Shown here: one piece after another, positions 1-6,403 of the stretch | How positions within the stretch are numbered: position 1 is the first letter of the stretch | Layout: the number at the start of each line of letters is the position of its first letter | From: Actinomycetes bacterium | Lineage (GTDB): Bacteria; Actinomycetota; Acidimicrobiia; Acidimicrobiales; Microtrichaceae | DNA: 7,723 nt | Reading direction: 5' to 3' | Assembly (NCBI GenBank): GCA_023450775.1 | Contig: JAEXGP010000226.1 | Location: 1 to 7,723, forward strand | Made by a program: the position numbers and the translations under genes | Notes under the pieces: model-generated | Seen by the model: only the letters and a program-made list of their open reading frames with translations | Databases searched by the model: none | What the model was told of the DNA's origin: nothing

Positions 1-1349
1 CGCCGGCTCCATGCCGCGACCCGACGCGCGGCGGGCACCGGCACGTCCGACACCGGACGTCGCTCGCCCACGGTCGGGGAGCGCTCGGCTGACGGGTCGC
101 CAGCTGCTGGTCCGGCCGCGCCGTCCCGGACGTCGACGTCCCGGACGTCGACGTCCACGATGCGCCACGCCGGCGGACGCTGCCGCAGCCACCGGGGCAG
201 GAGGGTCGCCAGCCGCGTCCGGCCCGGGACCGGAGCCCGACGGCGACCGGCCGCCCACTCCTCGACCGGGCCGAAGATCACGACCAGTCCGCCGGTGACC
301 GTCACGACGACGAGCAGCGACAGCGCCCACCGCAGCGGCCCGGGCGCCAGGTGCTCGTCGACCAGTCCGGCGGCCACCACCAGGCCGAAGCCGTGCCAGA
401 GGTAGATCGTGAGCGTCCGGCGGACCACGGCGTCCACGGCGCGCCCGATGGCGCCGTCGACGGCGGCCAGCACCGGGCGGAGGGCCAGCAGCACCATCAG
501 CCCGGCCCCGCCGACCAGCACGACCAGGACCGCCGATCGGTTGACCACCAGGTCCGTGGGTCCGTAGCGCGCCGCGGTCAGCACTGCGGCCACCGCGAAC
601 GCCGCACCCGCCACCACGCACGTCCGCACGTTGGGCACCCACCGGTCGCGCTGGGCGTAGAGCATGCCGGCCGCGACGAACGTGCCGTAGCTGATGGCAT
701 CGAGGACCGAGAGCGGCACGAGCGATCGGTCGGCGGCCTGCTCCGCCGCGTACACGCCGACAGTGGCCGCGGCGAACAGCAGCGGCGCGCCGAGACCGGC
801 GCGCCGCACGAGCCAGCGGATCGCCGCAGCCCCGAGCACGAACCAGACGTAGGCGCGCACGTACCAGAGCGGGATCCACAGCCCCCGCAGCTCCTCGCTG
901 CCCACGGGGTCGACGAGCGGGACGACCCAGCCGAAGAGCTCCGCCGGCGTCGGCCGCCACCCCATCACGACCATGACGGTCACGCTCACCGCGCCGTACA
1001 CCCAGAACGGGATGAGCAGCCGCCGGGCGCGCTGGCGGACCGTCGCCCACCACCCGCGTCGCTCGAGGGAGCCGTCGAGCAGCGCGCCGGCGCCGAAGAA
1101 CATCGCCGGCATCGCCGGGAACCACGTCAGCCACGCGGCCGACCACGTGTGCCAGAGGATCACCCGCGCCAGCGCCAGCGCGCGGAGCACGTCCAGGAAC
1201 CGGTCGCGGCCGGACGGCCGGGGCGTCGAGGCCGCATCCGACGCACCGGGCGCACCGGGCGCGTCATCGACGACGCCGACGGCCTGACGGTCGTCGCCCG
1301 TCGCGACGTCGAGCTCGCCGCGCGCCGAGGTGTGGTCGTCGGTTCTCAT
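1..1349 (-). CDS. Acyltransferase family 3 (AT3) integral membrane protein, C-terminus cut by window edge
   Basis: I translated this minus-strand frame by hand: it runs open from an ATG at 1349-1347 to the left edge, giving 449 codons with no stop. About 45 hydrophilic residues rich in Asp, Ala, Gly and Pro come first. About ten hydrophobic segments follow, roughly at residues 51-69, 77-94, 111-129, 157-176, 186-202, 213-231, 240-258, 269-289, 311-329 and 338-358, the count usual for AT3 proteins. Family-like landmarks are FLDVLRALALARVILWH, which holds the R-X10-H pattern known for the family (Arg56, His67), MPAMFFGAGALL near 80-91, LWYVRAY near 160-166 and YLWHG near 316-320. AT3 enzymes move acyl groups, often acetyl, across the membrane onto surface glycans, lipids or antibiotics; the acceptor here is unknown. 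After about residue 365 the chain is a basic, Pro- and Ala-rich tail with no SGNH hydrolase domain in view. No clear ribosome site precedes the ATG, so a slightly later start is possible. It lies downstream of sucD but probably has its own promoter. Confidence 0.85.
   Translation of the reverse strand, partial: MRTDDHTSARGELDVATGDDRQAVGVVDDAPGAPGASDAASTPRPSGRDRFLDVLRALALARVILWHTWSAAWLTWFPAMPAMFFGAGALLDGSLERRGWWATVRQRARRLLIPFWVYGAVSVTVMVVMGWRPTPAELFGWVVPLVDPVGSEELRGLWIPLWYVRAYVWFVLGAAAIRWLVRRAGLGAPLLFAAATVGVYAAEQAADRSLVPLSVLDAISYGTFVAAGMLYAQRDRWVPNVRTCVVAGAAFAVAAVLTAARYGPTDLVVNRSAVLVVLVGGAGLMVLLALRPVLAAVDGAIGRAVDAVVRRTLTIYLWHGFGLVVAAGLVDEHLAPGPLRWALSLLVVVTVTGGLVVIFGPVEEWAAGRRRAPVPGRTRLATLLPRWLRQRPPAWRIVDVDVRDVDVRDGAAGPAAGDPSAERSPTVGERRPVSDVPVPAARRVAAWSR
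123..152. repeat. Two perfect tandem copies of a 15-base unit inside the acyltransferase tail
   Basis: The unit GTCCCGGACGTCGAC occurs twice head to tail (123-137 and 138-152) and is followed by four bases of a third copy. It is in frame with the minus-strand acyltransferase gene and adds the peptide VDVRD twice to the hydrophilic C-terminal tail. This looks like slippage in a part of the protein under weak constraint. Confidence 0.85.
1242..1259. repeat. Two tandem copies of a 9-base unit in the acyltransferase N-terminal linker
   Basis: CGCACCGGG occurs twice in a row (1242-1250 and 1251-1259). On the minus strand it encodes the GAPGAP stretch near residues 32-37 of the acyltransferase, before the first membrane segment. 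The repeat keeps the frame and marks a flexible linker. Confidence 0.7.
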
Positions 1350-1404
1350 GGTCGCAGAGGTGGTCGGAGCGGAGGCGCAGCCCAGCCCTGGCGCCGACCC
1401 CACG

Positions 1405-1410
1405 ATGCTA
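1405..1410 (-). promoter_or_regulatory. Possible -10 box for the acyltransferase gene
   Basis: Read on the minus strand, TAGCAT matches the actinobacterial -10 pattern TAnnnT. It would place a transcription start near 1398 and leave a leader of about 50 bases before the ATG at 1349. I see no convincing -35 element at the usual distance. Such hexamers arise by chance, so support is weak; the main argument is that the gap from sucD is too long for tight coupling. Confidence 0.25.
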
Positions 1411-1475
1411 CGGGTACCGAACGACCCGTCGGTCGCGCAAGCCTCGCCCGCCGTCAGCAGGATCTGTGGGTGGAT

Positions 1476-1494
1476 CCGGACAATCCTTGTCCGG
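1476..1494 (-). terminator. Hairpin after sucD, possible end of the sucCD transcript
   Basis: A perfect inverted repeat, CCGGACA then five bases then TGTCCGG, lies 33 bases past the sucD stop in the direction of transcription. A second, weaker pairing (GACCCC at 1499-1504 with GGGGTC at 1518-1523) lies between it and the stop. No U-rich run follows on the minus strand, so this is not a textbook intrinsic terminator; U-poor hairpins are common ends of transcripts in GC-rich actinobacteria. It could also be a partial terminator or an operator upstream of the acyltransferase gene. Confidence 0.35.
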
Positions 1495-1526
1495 GCGCGA
1501 CCCCTCTATCCGGTTGCGGGGTCCGG

Positions 1527-2423
1527 TCAGAGGGAGCGGATGACGTCGACCATGAGGCTGCCCGCCTCGGTCGGGTTGGCGCCCACCTGGACGCCCGCAC
1601 CGGTCAGCGCCTCCATCTTGGCGGCCGCCGTGCCCTTGCCACCCGAGACGATGGCGCCGGCGTGGCCCATCTTCTTGCCGGCCGGCGCGGTCTGCCCTGC
1701 GATGTAGGCCACGACGGGCTTCGACATCTTGGAGGCGATGAACTCGGCGGCCTCCTCCTCGGCCGACCCACCGATCTCACCGATCATCATCACGGCGGAG
1801 GTGTCGTCGTCGGCCTCGAAGCGCTCCAGGCAGTCGATGAAGCTCGTGCCCGGGACCGGGTCGCCGCCGATGCCGACGCAGGTGGTCACACCGATGTCCT
1901 GCAGCTTGAGCTCGTAGAGCGCCTGGTAGGTCAGCGTGCCGGAACGGCTCACGATGCCCACGTTCTTGGCGCCGGCCTCGGGCGACTTGGCGATGTGGCC
2001 GGCCGTGATGCCGATGTTGCACTTGCCGGGGCTGATGATGCCGGGGCAGTTCGGGCCGAGCAGCTGCACCGACGGGAAGTCCCGCTGCAGCTTGTTGAAG
2101 AACCAGGCCTCGTCCTGCATGGGCACGCCCTCGGTGATGCAGACGATGAACTCGACACCACCCTCGGCGGCCTCCAGCACGGCGTCCTTCACACCCGGTG
2201 CGGGGATGAAGATGCAACTGGCGTTGGCGCCGGTCTCGGCGACGGCGTCGGCGACCGAGGCGAAGATCGGGATGCCCTCGACGTCGGTGCCGGCCTTCTT
2301 GGGGTTCGTGCCGGCCACGACCTGCGTGCCGTAGTCCCGGTTCAGCAGGCCGTAGTAGCGGCCCTGGCTGCCGGTGAGGCCCTGGTAGACGACCTTGGTG
2401 TTCTCGTCGACGAAGATGCTCAT
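1527..2423 (-). CDS. sucD: Succinyl-CoA synthetase alpha subunit (succinate-CoA ligase, SucD)
   Basis: This is the alpha subunit of the TCA-cycle enzyme that interconverts succinyl-CoA, NDP and phosphate with succinate, NTP and CoA in the cytoplasm. The 298 residues match the usual length. The N-terminal CoA-binding domain shows TGSQGRYYG (17-25) and the FIPAPGVKDAV stretch (72-82). GPNCPGIISPG lies at 123-133, SRSGTLTYQ at 159-167 and GIGGDP near 184-189. MIGEIGGSAEEEAAEF is at 213-228, and GHAGAIVSGGKGT carries the phosphorylated histidine, His254. Compared with E. coli, the CoA domain has RYY where TFH stands and NPKKAG where a TPGKGG-like loop stands; Mycobacterium is similar at the second site. 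The ATG is supported by AGGAGA (minus strand, 2436-2431) seven bases upstream. The gene begins 49 bases after sucC and is surely cotranscribed with it. ATP or GTP preference cannot be told from this subunit. Confidence 0.97.
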   Translation of the reverse strand: MSIFVDENTKVVYQGLTGSQGRYYGLLNRDYGTQVVAGTNPKKAGTDVEGIPIFASVADAVAETGANASCIFIPAPGVKDAVLEAAEGGVEFIVCITEGVPMQDEAWFFNKLQRDFPSVQLLGPNCPGIISPGKCNIGITAGHIAKSPEAGAKNVGIVSRSGTLTYQALYELKLQDIGVTTCVGIGGDPVPGTSFIDCLERFEADDDTSAVMMIGEIGGSAEEEAAEFIASKMSKPVVAYIAGQTAPAGKKMGHAGAIVSGGKGTAAAKMEALTGAGVQVGANPTEAGSLMVDVIRSL

Positions 2424-2472
2424 GTCGGTGTCTCCTGTAGTCCTTCGCTGCTGCGCAGTGCTCTCGTCGCGA

Positions 2473-3615
2473 TCAGGCTCGGGCCAGCTCGACGACCTTG
2501 GCGGCCGCTTCGAGCATCGTGGGCTGCATCTGCAGCTTCTCGGACAGGTGCGGCTGGAGGATCGCCCGACCCTCCTCGGCGTTGGTGCCGTCCAGGCGGA
2601 TCACGATCGGCGAGTCGATGGTGACCCGACCCAGCGCCTCGACGATGCCGTTGGCCACCTCCTCACCACGGGTGATGCCACCGAAGATGTTGATGAAGAT
2701 CGCCTTGACCTGCGGGTCGTTGTTGATGACCTCCAGGGCGCCGGCCATGACGTCCGCGTTGGCGCCGCCGCCGATGTCCAGGAAGTTGGCGGGCTTGCCA
2801 CCGGACTGGTTGACCACGTCGAGCGTGCTCATGGCCAGACCGGCGCCGTTGGCGATGATGCCGACCGTGCCGTCCAGGCCGACGTACTGCAGGCCCTTGT
2901 CGTGGGCGGCCTGCTCGCGGACGTCGCGCACCTGGGTGGCCTCGTACTCGGCCCAGTCGTGGCGGTAGGCGGCGTTGCCGTCGAGCGTGACCTTGGCGTC
3001 GAGGGCGTGGACCTCGCCGGTGGGCTTGAGGATGAGCGGGTTGATCTCGGTGAGGTCCGCGTCGCCCTCGGTGTAGGCCCGGTAGAGCTTCTTGAGGATG
3101 TCGATCGCACCCTCGGTGGCCTTCTCGTTGAGCTTGGCGGCGGCGACCCACTCACGGGCGATCTCGTCGGTCAGCCCGTCGACGGGGTCGATCCAGACCT
3201 TGGCGATCGCATCGGGGTCGGACTCGGCGACGGCCTCGATCTCCACGCCGCCCTGGGCGGACAGCATGCCGAGGTGCTTCTTGGCCGAGCGGTCGAGCGT
3301 GAACGAGGCGTAGTACTCCTCGTCGATGTCGGAGGCGACCTCAACCCAGATCACCTTGACGATGTGGCCCTTGATGTCCAGGCCGAGGATGTTGGAGGCG
3401 TGCTCGCGCACCTCGTCGGCGTTGTTCGCGAGCTTCACGCCGCCGGCCTTGCCGCGGCCACCCACGTGCACCTGCGCCTTGATGACGACGGGGTAGCTGT
3501 CGAGCCGCTCGGCCACGGCCACGGCGTCGTCCACCGTCGTGACGGCCTCGCCGGCCGACACGGGGATGTCGAACGTGGCGAAGAACTGCTTCCCCTGGTA
3601 CTCGAAGAGGTCCAC
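2473..3615 (-). CDS. sucC: Succinyl-CoA synthetase beta subunit (ADP/GDP-forming, SucC)
   Basis: This is the nucleotide-binding beta subunit that pairs with SucD. At 380 residues it is slightly shorter than the 388 of E. coli. The ATP-grasp part begins MDLFEYQGKQFF, a classic SucC start, and has KAQVHVGGRGKAGGVK at 46-61. The metal and nucleotide residues fall in LTEINPLIL (188-196) and DAKVTLDGNA (206-215). The C-terminal ligase domain has GTVGIIANGAGLAM (249-262), FLDIGGGA (278-285) and FINIFGGITR (307-316), which meet the alpha subunit and the phosphohistidine. The start is GTG (minus strand, 3615-3613), fixed by the conserved N-terminus. It is preceded by the purine-rich stretch CAGGAAGGTGAGAGG, which provides a loose Shine-Dalgarno match. 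sucC is the first gene of the sucCD unit and diverges from the permease gene across 199 bases. Confidence 0.97.
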   Translation of the reverse strand: MDLFEYQGKQFFATFDIPVSAGEAVTTVDDAVAVAERLDSYPVVIKAQVHVGGRGKAGGVKLANNADEVREHASNILGLDIKGHIVKVIWVEVASDIDEEYYASFTLDRSAKKHLGMLSAQGGVEIEAVAESDPDAIAKVWIDPVDGLTDEIAREWVAAAKLNEKATEGAIDILKKLYRAYTEGDADLTEINPLILKPTGEVHALDAKVTLDGNAAYRHDWAEYEATQVRDVREQAAHDKGLQYVGLDGTVGIIANGAGLAMSTLDVVNQSGGKPANFLDIGGGANADVMAGALEVINNDPQVKAIFINIFGGITRGEEVANGIVEALGRVTIDSPIVIRLDGTNAEEGRAILQPHLSEKLQMQPTMLEAAAKVVELARA

Positions 3616-3652
3616 CCTCTCACCTTCCTGTCGCGAACTGCTGATGGCGGTT

Positions 3653-3667
3653 CTGACGGGTCGTCAG
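3653..3667. repeat. 15-base inverted repeat in the sucC leader
   Basis: CTGACG, three bases, then CGTCAG forms a perfect 6-base-arm palindrome 38 bases upstream of the sucC GTG. It lies downstream of the likely -10 box, so it would sit in the 5' untranslated region. It could be an operator for a dimeric regulator or a small leader hairpin. At this length in such GC-rich DNA, chance is a serious alternative. Confidence 0.4.
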
Positions 3668-3688
3668 GCGCGCCGGGCCCGACGAGGG

Positions 3689-3694
3689 AGCGTA
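3689..3694 (-). promoter_or_regulatory. Possible -10 box of the sucCD operon
   Basis: On the minus strand TACGCT fits TAnnnT and would start transcription near 3682, giving a leader of about 65 bases before the sucC GTG. The hexamer 17 bases upstream (AGGGAC) is a poor -35. The position is sensible because sucC has no co-directional gene upstream here and must be transcribed from this gap. Confidence 0.35.
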
Positions 3695-3741
3695 GACCGC
3701 ACTCCAAGAAGGTCCCTATTCCGAGCGCGGCGAAGCCGTCG

Positions 3742-3757
3742 GGGGTGCCTGCACCCC
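3742..3757. repeat. 16-base inverted repeat upstream of the permease promoter
   Basis: GGGGTGC, two bases, then GCACCCC gives perfect 7-base arms centred near 3749.5. It lies about 45 bases upstream of the TAGGGT box of the permease gene and about 50 bases upstream of the sucC -10 candidate. That is a plausible operator position for either gene. Regulator identity is unknown; it may also be chance in GC-rich sequence. Confidence 0.45.
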
Positions 3758-3802
3758 TGCCGGTCCGGGGCCCGCACCCTTCTCGGCGAGGCGACCCGTC
3801 CT

Positions 3803-3808
3803 TAGGGT
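3803..3808 (+). promoter_or_regulatory. -10 box spaced for leaderless transcription of the permease gene
   Basis: TAGGGT matches TAnnnT, and its last base is six bases before the A of the ATG at 3815. Transcription would therefore begin at or next to the start codon, the arrangement typical of leaderless mRNAs in actinobacteria. Consistent with this, no good Shine-Dalgarno sequence is present. No clear -35 is visible. The box also helps choose this ATG over the in-frame ATG at 3851. Confidence 0.5.
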
Positions 3809-3814
3809 GAGCCC

Positions 3815-6313
3815 ATGGGAAGCGACGCCGGCGTCGGTACGGCGGGCAGGATGTGGGCCCACCGGGAGGTGCGGCGCCGTCCGCTCGCCCTCGTGTCCCT
3901 GGGCTTGCTCGCCGGCCTCGCCGCCGCGGTCGCCCTGGCCGCGATCGCAGGCGCCCGGCGCACCGACGACGCGTTCGCCCGCTTCCGGGACGAGACCGAT
4001 GCCGCCGACGCGATCGTCTTCGCCAGCCAGGTGGACGTCATCGACCCGGACTGGGCGCCGGTGGCCGAGCTCCCGTACGTGCAGGCCGCAGGGGCGTTCG
4101 GGCTCCCTGCGGTCAGCATCGTCGAGGCGCCCGACGGCGTCGACGTGGCGAGCTCCGGCGTGTTCGACGTCGCGTTCGGCGACTGGCGCACCGAGGTCGA
4201 CCGACCCCTGCTGGTCGCCGGACGTCGACCCGATCCGTCCGACCCGTACGAGGTGCTGACCACCCCGGATGCCCTGGACAAGGGCGTGGCGGTCGGCGAC
4301 CGGCTCGTGCTGCAGCGGCCGTCGGACGCGCAGATCGCGGCGGGCGACCTCTGGTCCCCTCCCGAGGGCGAGCGCATCGAGGTCACGGTCGTCGGCGTCG
4401 GCAGCTCCCAGTTCGAGACCTCGATCATCCCCGACGACGGGTCGAGCGGCATCGGCATCATCGCCACCCCGGCATTCCACGAGCGGTACGGACGCGACAT
4501 CACCTTCGTCAACAACCTGCTCGTGCGGTTCCGCCCCGGCGAGGCCGACGTCGCACGGCTCGAGCGCGACGTCCGGCGGATCCTGGACAAGCCCGAGATG
4601 CCGATCCTCGACGCCGTCGCCATGTCCAAGCGCGTCACCAACGGCACCGACCTGGAGACCCGCGGCCTGCTGCTGTTCGGACTGGCCGTCGCGCTCGCGG
4701 GGATCGTGCTCGTCGGCCAGGCGCTCACGCGGTCGGTCCGGGCCGGCTCCGACGATCTGACCGCACTCCGGGCCCTCGGCTTCGCCCGAGCGGACCAGGC
4801 GCGGACGCTGTCGCTCCCCCACCTCGTCCCGGTGGGGGTCGCGTTCGGGACCGCCGTCGTCGGCGCGATCGCGCTCTCGCCGCTGCTGCCGATCGGACTC
4901 GGTCGGGAGGTCGACCCCGACGTCGGCGTGCACGCCGACTGGCCGGTACTGCTGCTCGGCGCCGCCGGGATGGCCGCGCTGCTGCTCGTCACGATCGCGA
5001 TCTCCGCGTGGCGGGAAGCGGGCCGCCACGGCGAACGGGCCGCCGGGCGCGACTCCCGGCTCGTGCGACTGCTCACGCGGGCCGGCGCGCCGGTGGTGTC
5101 GGTGCTCGGGGCGCAGATGGCGATCGAGCCGGGTCGGGGCCGACGGGCGCTGCCCACGCGTCCCGCACTCGCAGGCGCAGCCGTCGGCGTGCTCGGCATC
5201 ATCGGCGCCTTCACGCTGTCCGCCGGCATCGACGACGCGATCGCGAACCCGGCCCGGATCGGATCGACGTGGGACGTGGAGGTGTCGTTCACCGACCCGT
5301 CGGGCCTGCCGCAGATGGACGAGGCGTTCGACGCCGTCGACGGCCGGGCCGACGTGGTCAGCACGGCACGCGTCGATCGAGCGCTCGTCGTGTTCGACCA
5401 GCTCACGCAGCCCACGTACGCGTTGACGCACCGCAAGGGCCTGCTGGACTTCACGCTGCTGGACGGCCGTGCGCCCGGTGCCGACGGCGAGGTCGCGCTC
5501 GCGCCCGCCACCGCCCGGGCCTACGGCGTGGACGTGGGCGACACGGTCGATGTCACGGTGGCCGGCGGCGAGCACGAAGGCGAGATGCGGCCGCTGCGCG
5601 TGGTGGGCATCGTCCTGCTGCCGACCACCCCGCACTCGAGCTACGACCAGGGCGCCCTGCTCACCTCCCAGCAGCTGCACGAGCTGTTCGACGTCGAACC
5701 CCTCACGTCCGCATCCGCCGCGCCGGTCGATGGCGGAGCCCCCGTCGAGGAGGTGTTCGACGAGGTGCCGCCGGTCGTGCCGTACCTGTACGCCGCGCTC
5801 GACGACGACGCCGACGCGCCGGCCGTCGCCGCCGAGATCGACGCCGAGGTGCAGCCCGGCCTCGGCGCCGCCCCGACCACGATCCCGAACGACCTGGTGA
5901 ACCTCCGCAACGTGCGGATCCTGCCGGTGTTGTTCGGTGCCTTCACGATCCTGCTGGCGATCGGGACGCTCGCCCACGTGTCGGCCAGCGTGGTGAGGCG
6001 GCGGGCGACCGACCTGGCCGTGCTGCGCACGATCGGGCTGACGCCGCGGCAGACGCGCTTCACGCTGTCGTGGCAGGCGACCACCGTCGCCGTGGTCGGC
6101 ATCGTCATCGGCCTGCCGCTGGGCATCCTGCTCGGGCGGGCGAGCTGGCGGTGGGTCGCGCAGTCGACCCCGATGCTGTACGTGGCCCCGCTCGGTCTGC
6201 TGGCCGTGCTGCTCGTCGTGCCCGTCGCGCTCGTCGTGGCCAACCTGCTCGCGCTGTGGCCGGGCCGGCAGGCCGCCCGGCTCAAGCCGGCCGAGGTGCT
6301 CCGGACCGAGTGA
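3815..6313 (+). CDS. FtsX/MacB-type ABC transporter permease, two-module, no adjacent ATPase
   Basis: The 832-residue protein has the layout of large actinobacterial FtsX-like permeases. One membrane helix (about 24-46) leads into an external domain (about 50-280) resembling the MacB periplasmic core. Three helices follow (about 283-306, 333-360, 376-398). A second module repeats this: a helix at 449-471, an external domain at 475-700 and helices at about 701-724, 753-775 and 785-815. Each module has the short cytoplasmic segment typical of FtsX domains, DLTALRALGFARADQAR (314-330) and DLAVLRTIGLTPRQTRF (733-749). The chain ends LKPAEVLRTE, also usual for the family. Members of this type VII ABC class transmit ATP-driven motion across the membrane for lipoprotein, peptide or lipid handling or for signalling; the substrate here is unknown. 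It needs an ATPase partner, which is not encoded nearby, and there is no Walker motif in this protein. ATG 3815 is favoured by the leaderless -10 box; ATG 3851, twelve codons later, remains possible. Confidence 0.92.
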   Translation: MGSDAGVGTAGRMWAHREVRRRPLALVSLGLLAGLAAAVALAAIAGARRTDDAFARFRDETDAADAIVFASQVDVIDPDWAPVAELPYVQAAGAFGLPAVSIVEAPDGVDVASSGVFDVAFGDWRTEVDRPLLVAGRRPDPSDPYEVLTTPDALDKGVAVGDRLVLQRPSDAQIAAGDLWSPPEGERIEVTVVGVGSSQFETSIIPDDGSSGIGIIATPAFHERYGRDITFVNNLLVRFRPGEADVARLERDVRRILDKPEMPILDAVAMSKRVTNGTDLETRGLLLFGLAVALAGIVLVGQALTRSVRAGSDDLTALRALGFARADQARTLSLPHLVPVGVAFGTAVVGAIALSPLLPIGLGREVDPDVGVHADWPVLLLGAAGMAALLLVTIAISAWREAGRHGERAAGRDSRLVRLLTRAGAPVVSVLGAQMAIEPGRGRRALPTRPALAGAAVGVLGIIGAFTLSAGIDDAIANPARIGSTWDVEVSFTDPSGLPQMDEAFDAVDGRADVVSTARVDRALVVFDQLTQPTYALTHRKGLLDFTLLDGRAPGADGEVALAPATARAYGVDVGDTVDVTVAGGEHEGEMRPLRVVGIVLLPTTPHSSYDQGALLTSQQLHELFDVEPLTSASAAPVDGGAPVEEVFDEVPPVVPYLYAALDDDADAPAVAAEIDAEVQPGLGAAPTTIPNDLVNLRNVRILPVLFGAFTILLAIGTLAHVSASVVRRRATDLAVLRTIGLTPRQTRFTLSWQATTVAVVGIVIGLPLGILLGRASWRWVAQSTPMLYVAPLGLLAVLLVVPVALVVANLLALWPGRQAARLKPAEVLRTE

Positions 6314-6338
6314 CCCCGCCGGTCGGCGCGCTCAGCGT

Positions 6339-6384
6339 TCTGTTCCACCTTTCCGACGCTCCAACGTCGAAGAGGTGGAACAGA
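6339..6384. terminator. Long hairpin shared by the convergent permease and CoA-transferase genes
   Basis: Arms of 20 bases (6339-6358 and 6365-6384) surround a 6-base loop, CTCCAA. The outer 12 pairs are perfect (TCTGTTCCACCT against AGGTGGAACAGA) and the inner five, CGACG with CGTCG, are perfect too. Only 6351/6372 and 6353/6370 are not Watson-Crick. In each direction of transcription one of these becomes a G-U pair, so both RNAs fold well. It starts 26 bases after the permease stop and 19 bases after the transferase stop, the natural place for a two-way terminator. There is no clear U-run on either side. Confidence 0.75.
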
Positions 6385-6387
6385 GTC

Positions 6388-6403
6388 GAAGCGGTGAAGC
6401 GGT
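6388..6403. repeat. 8-base tandem repeat at the CoA-transferase stop
   Basis: GAAGCGGT occurs twice in a row (6388-6395 and 6396-6403), with the last base inside the transferase stop codon (TGA on the minus strand, 6405-6403). It lies between the stop and the shared hairpin. I see no function; it may be a slippage product. Confidence 0.5.

Noticed and set aside
123..152. Tandem 15-base units considered as a CRISPR or iteron array
   Set aside because: There are only two abutting copies without spacers, in frame inside a coding region; simple slippage explains them.
351..2624. A 757-codon open frame on the plus strand
   Set aside because: It lies antisense to the acyltransferase and sucD and runs into sucC. 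Its translation is rich in Arg, His, Asp and Gly with no domain pattern, as expected opposite GC-rich coding DNA.
3802..5511. A second long minus-strand frame, 569 codons, Ser/Arg/Thr-rich
   Set aside because: It is another shadow of the permease gene with low-complexity composition; two overlapping antisense genes here are not credible.
3716..5977. A 753-codon open frame on the minus strand
   Set aside because: It is antisense to most of the permease gene, lacks any recognisable motif and has the composition of a reverse-strand shadow. The plus-strand permease has clear helices and family motifs.
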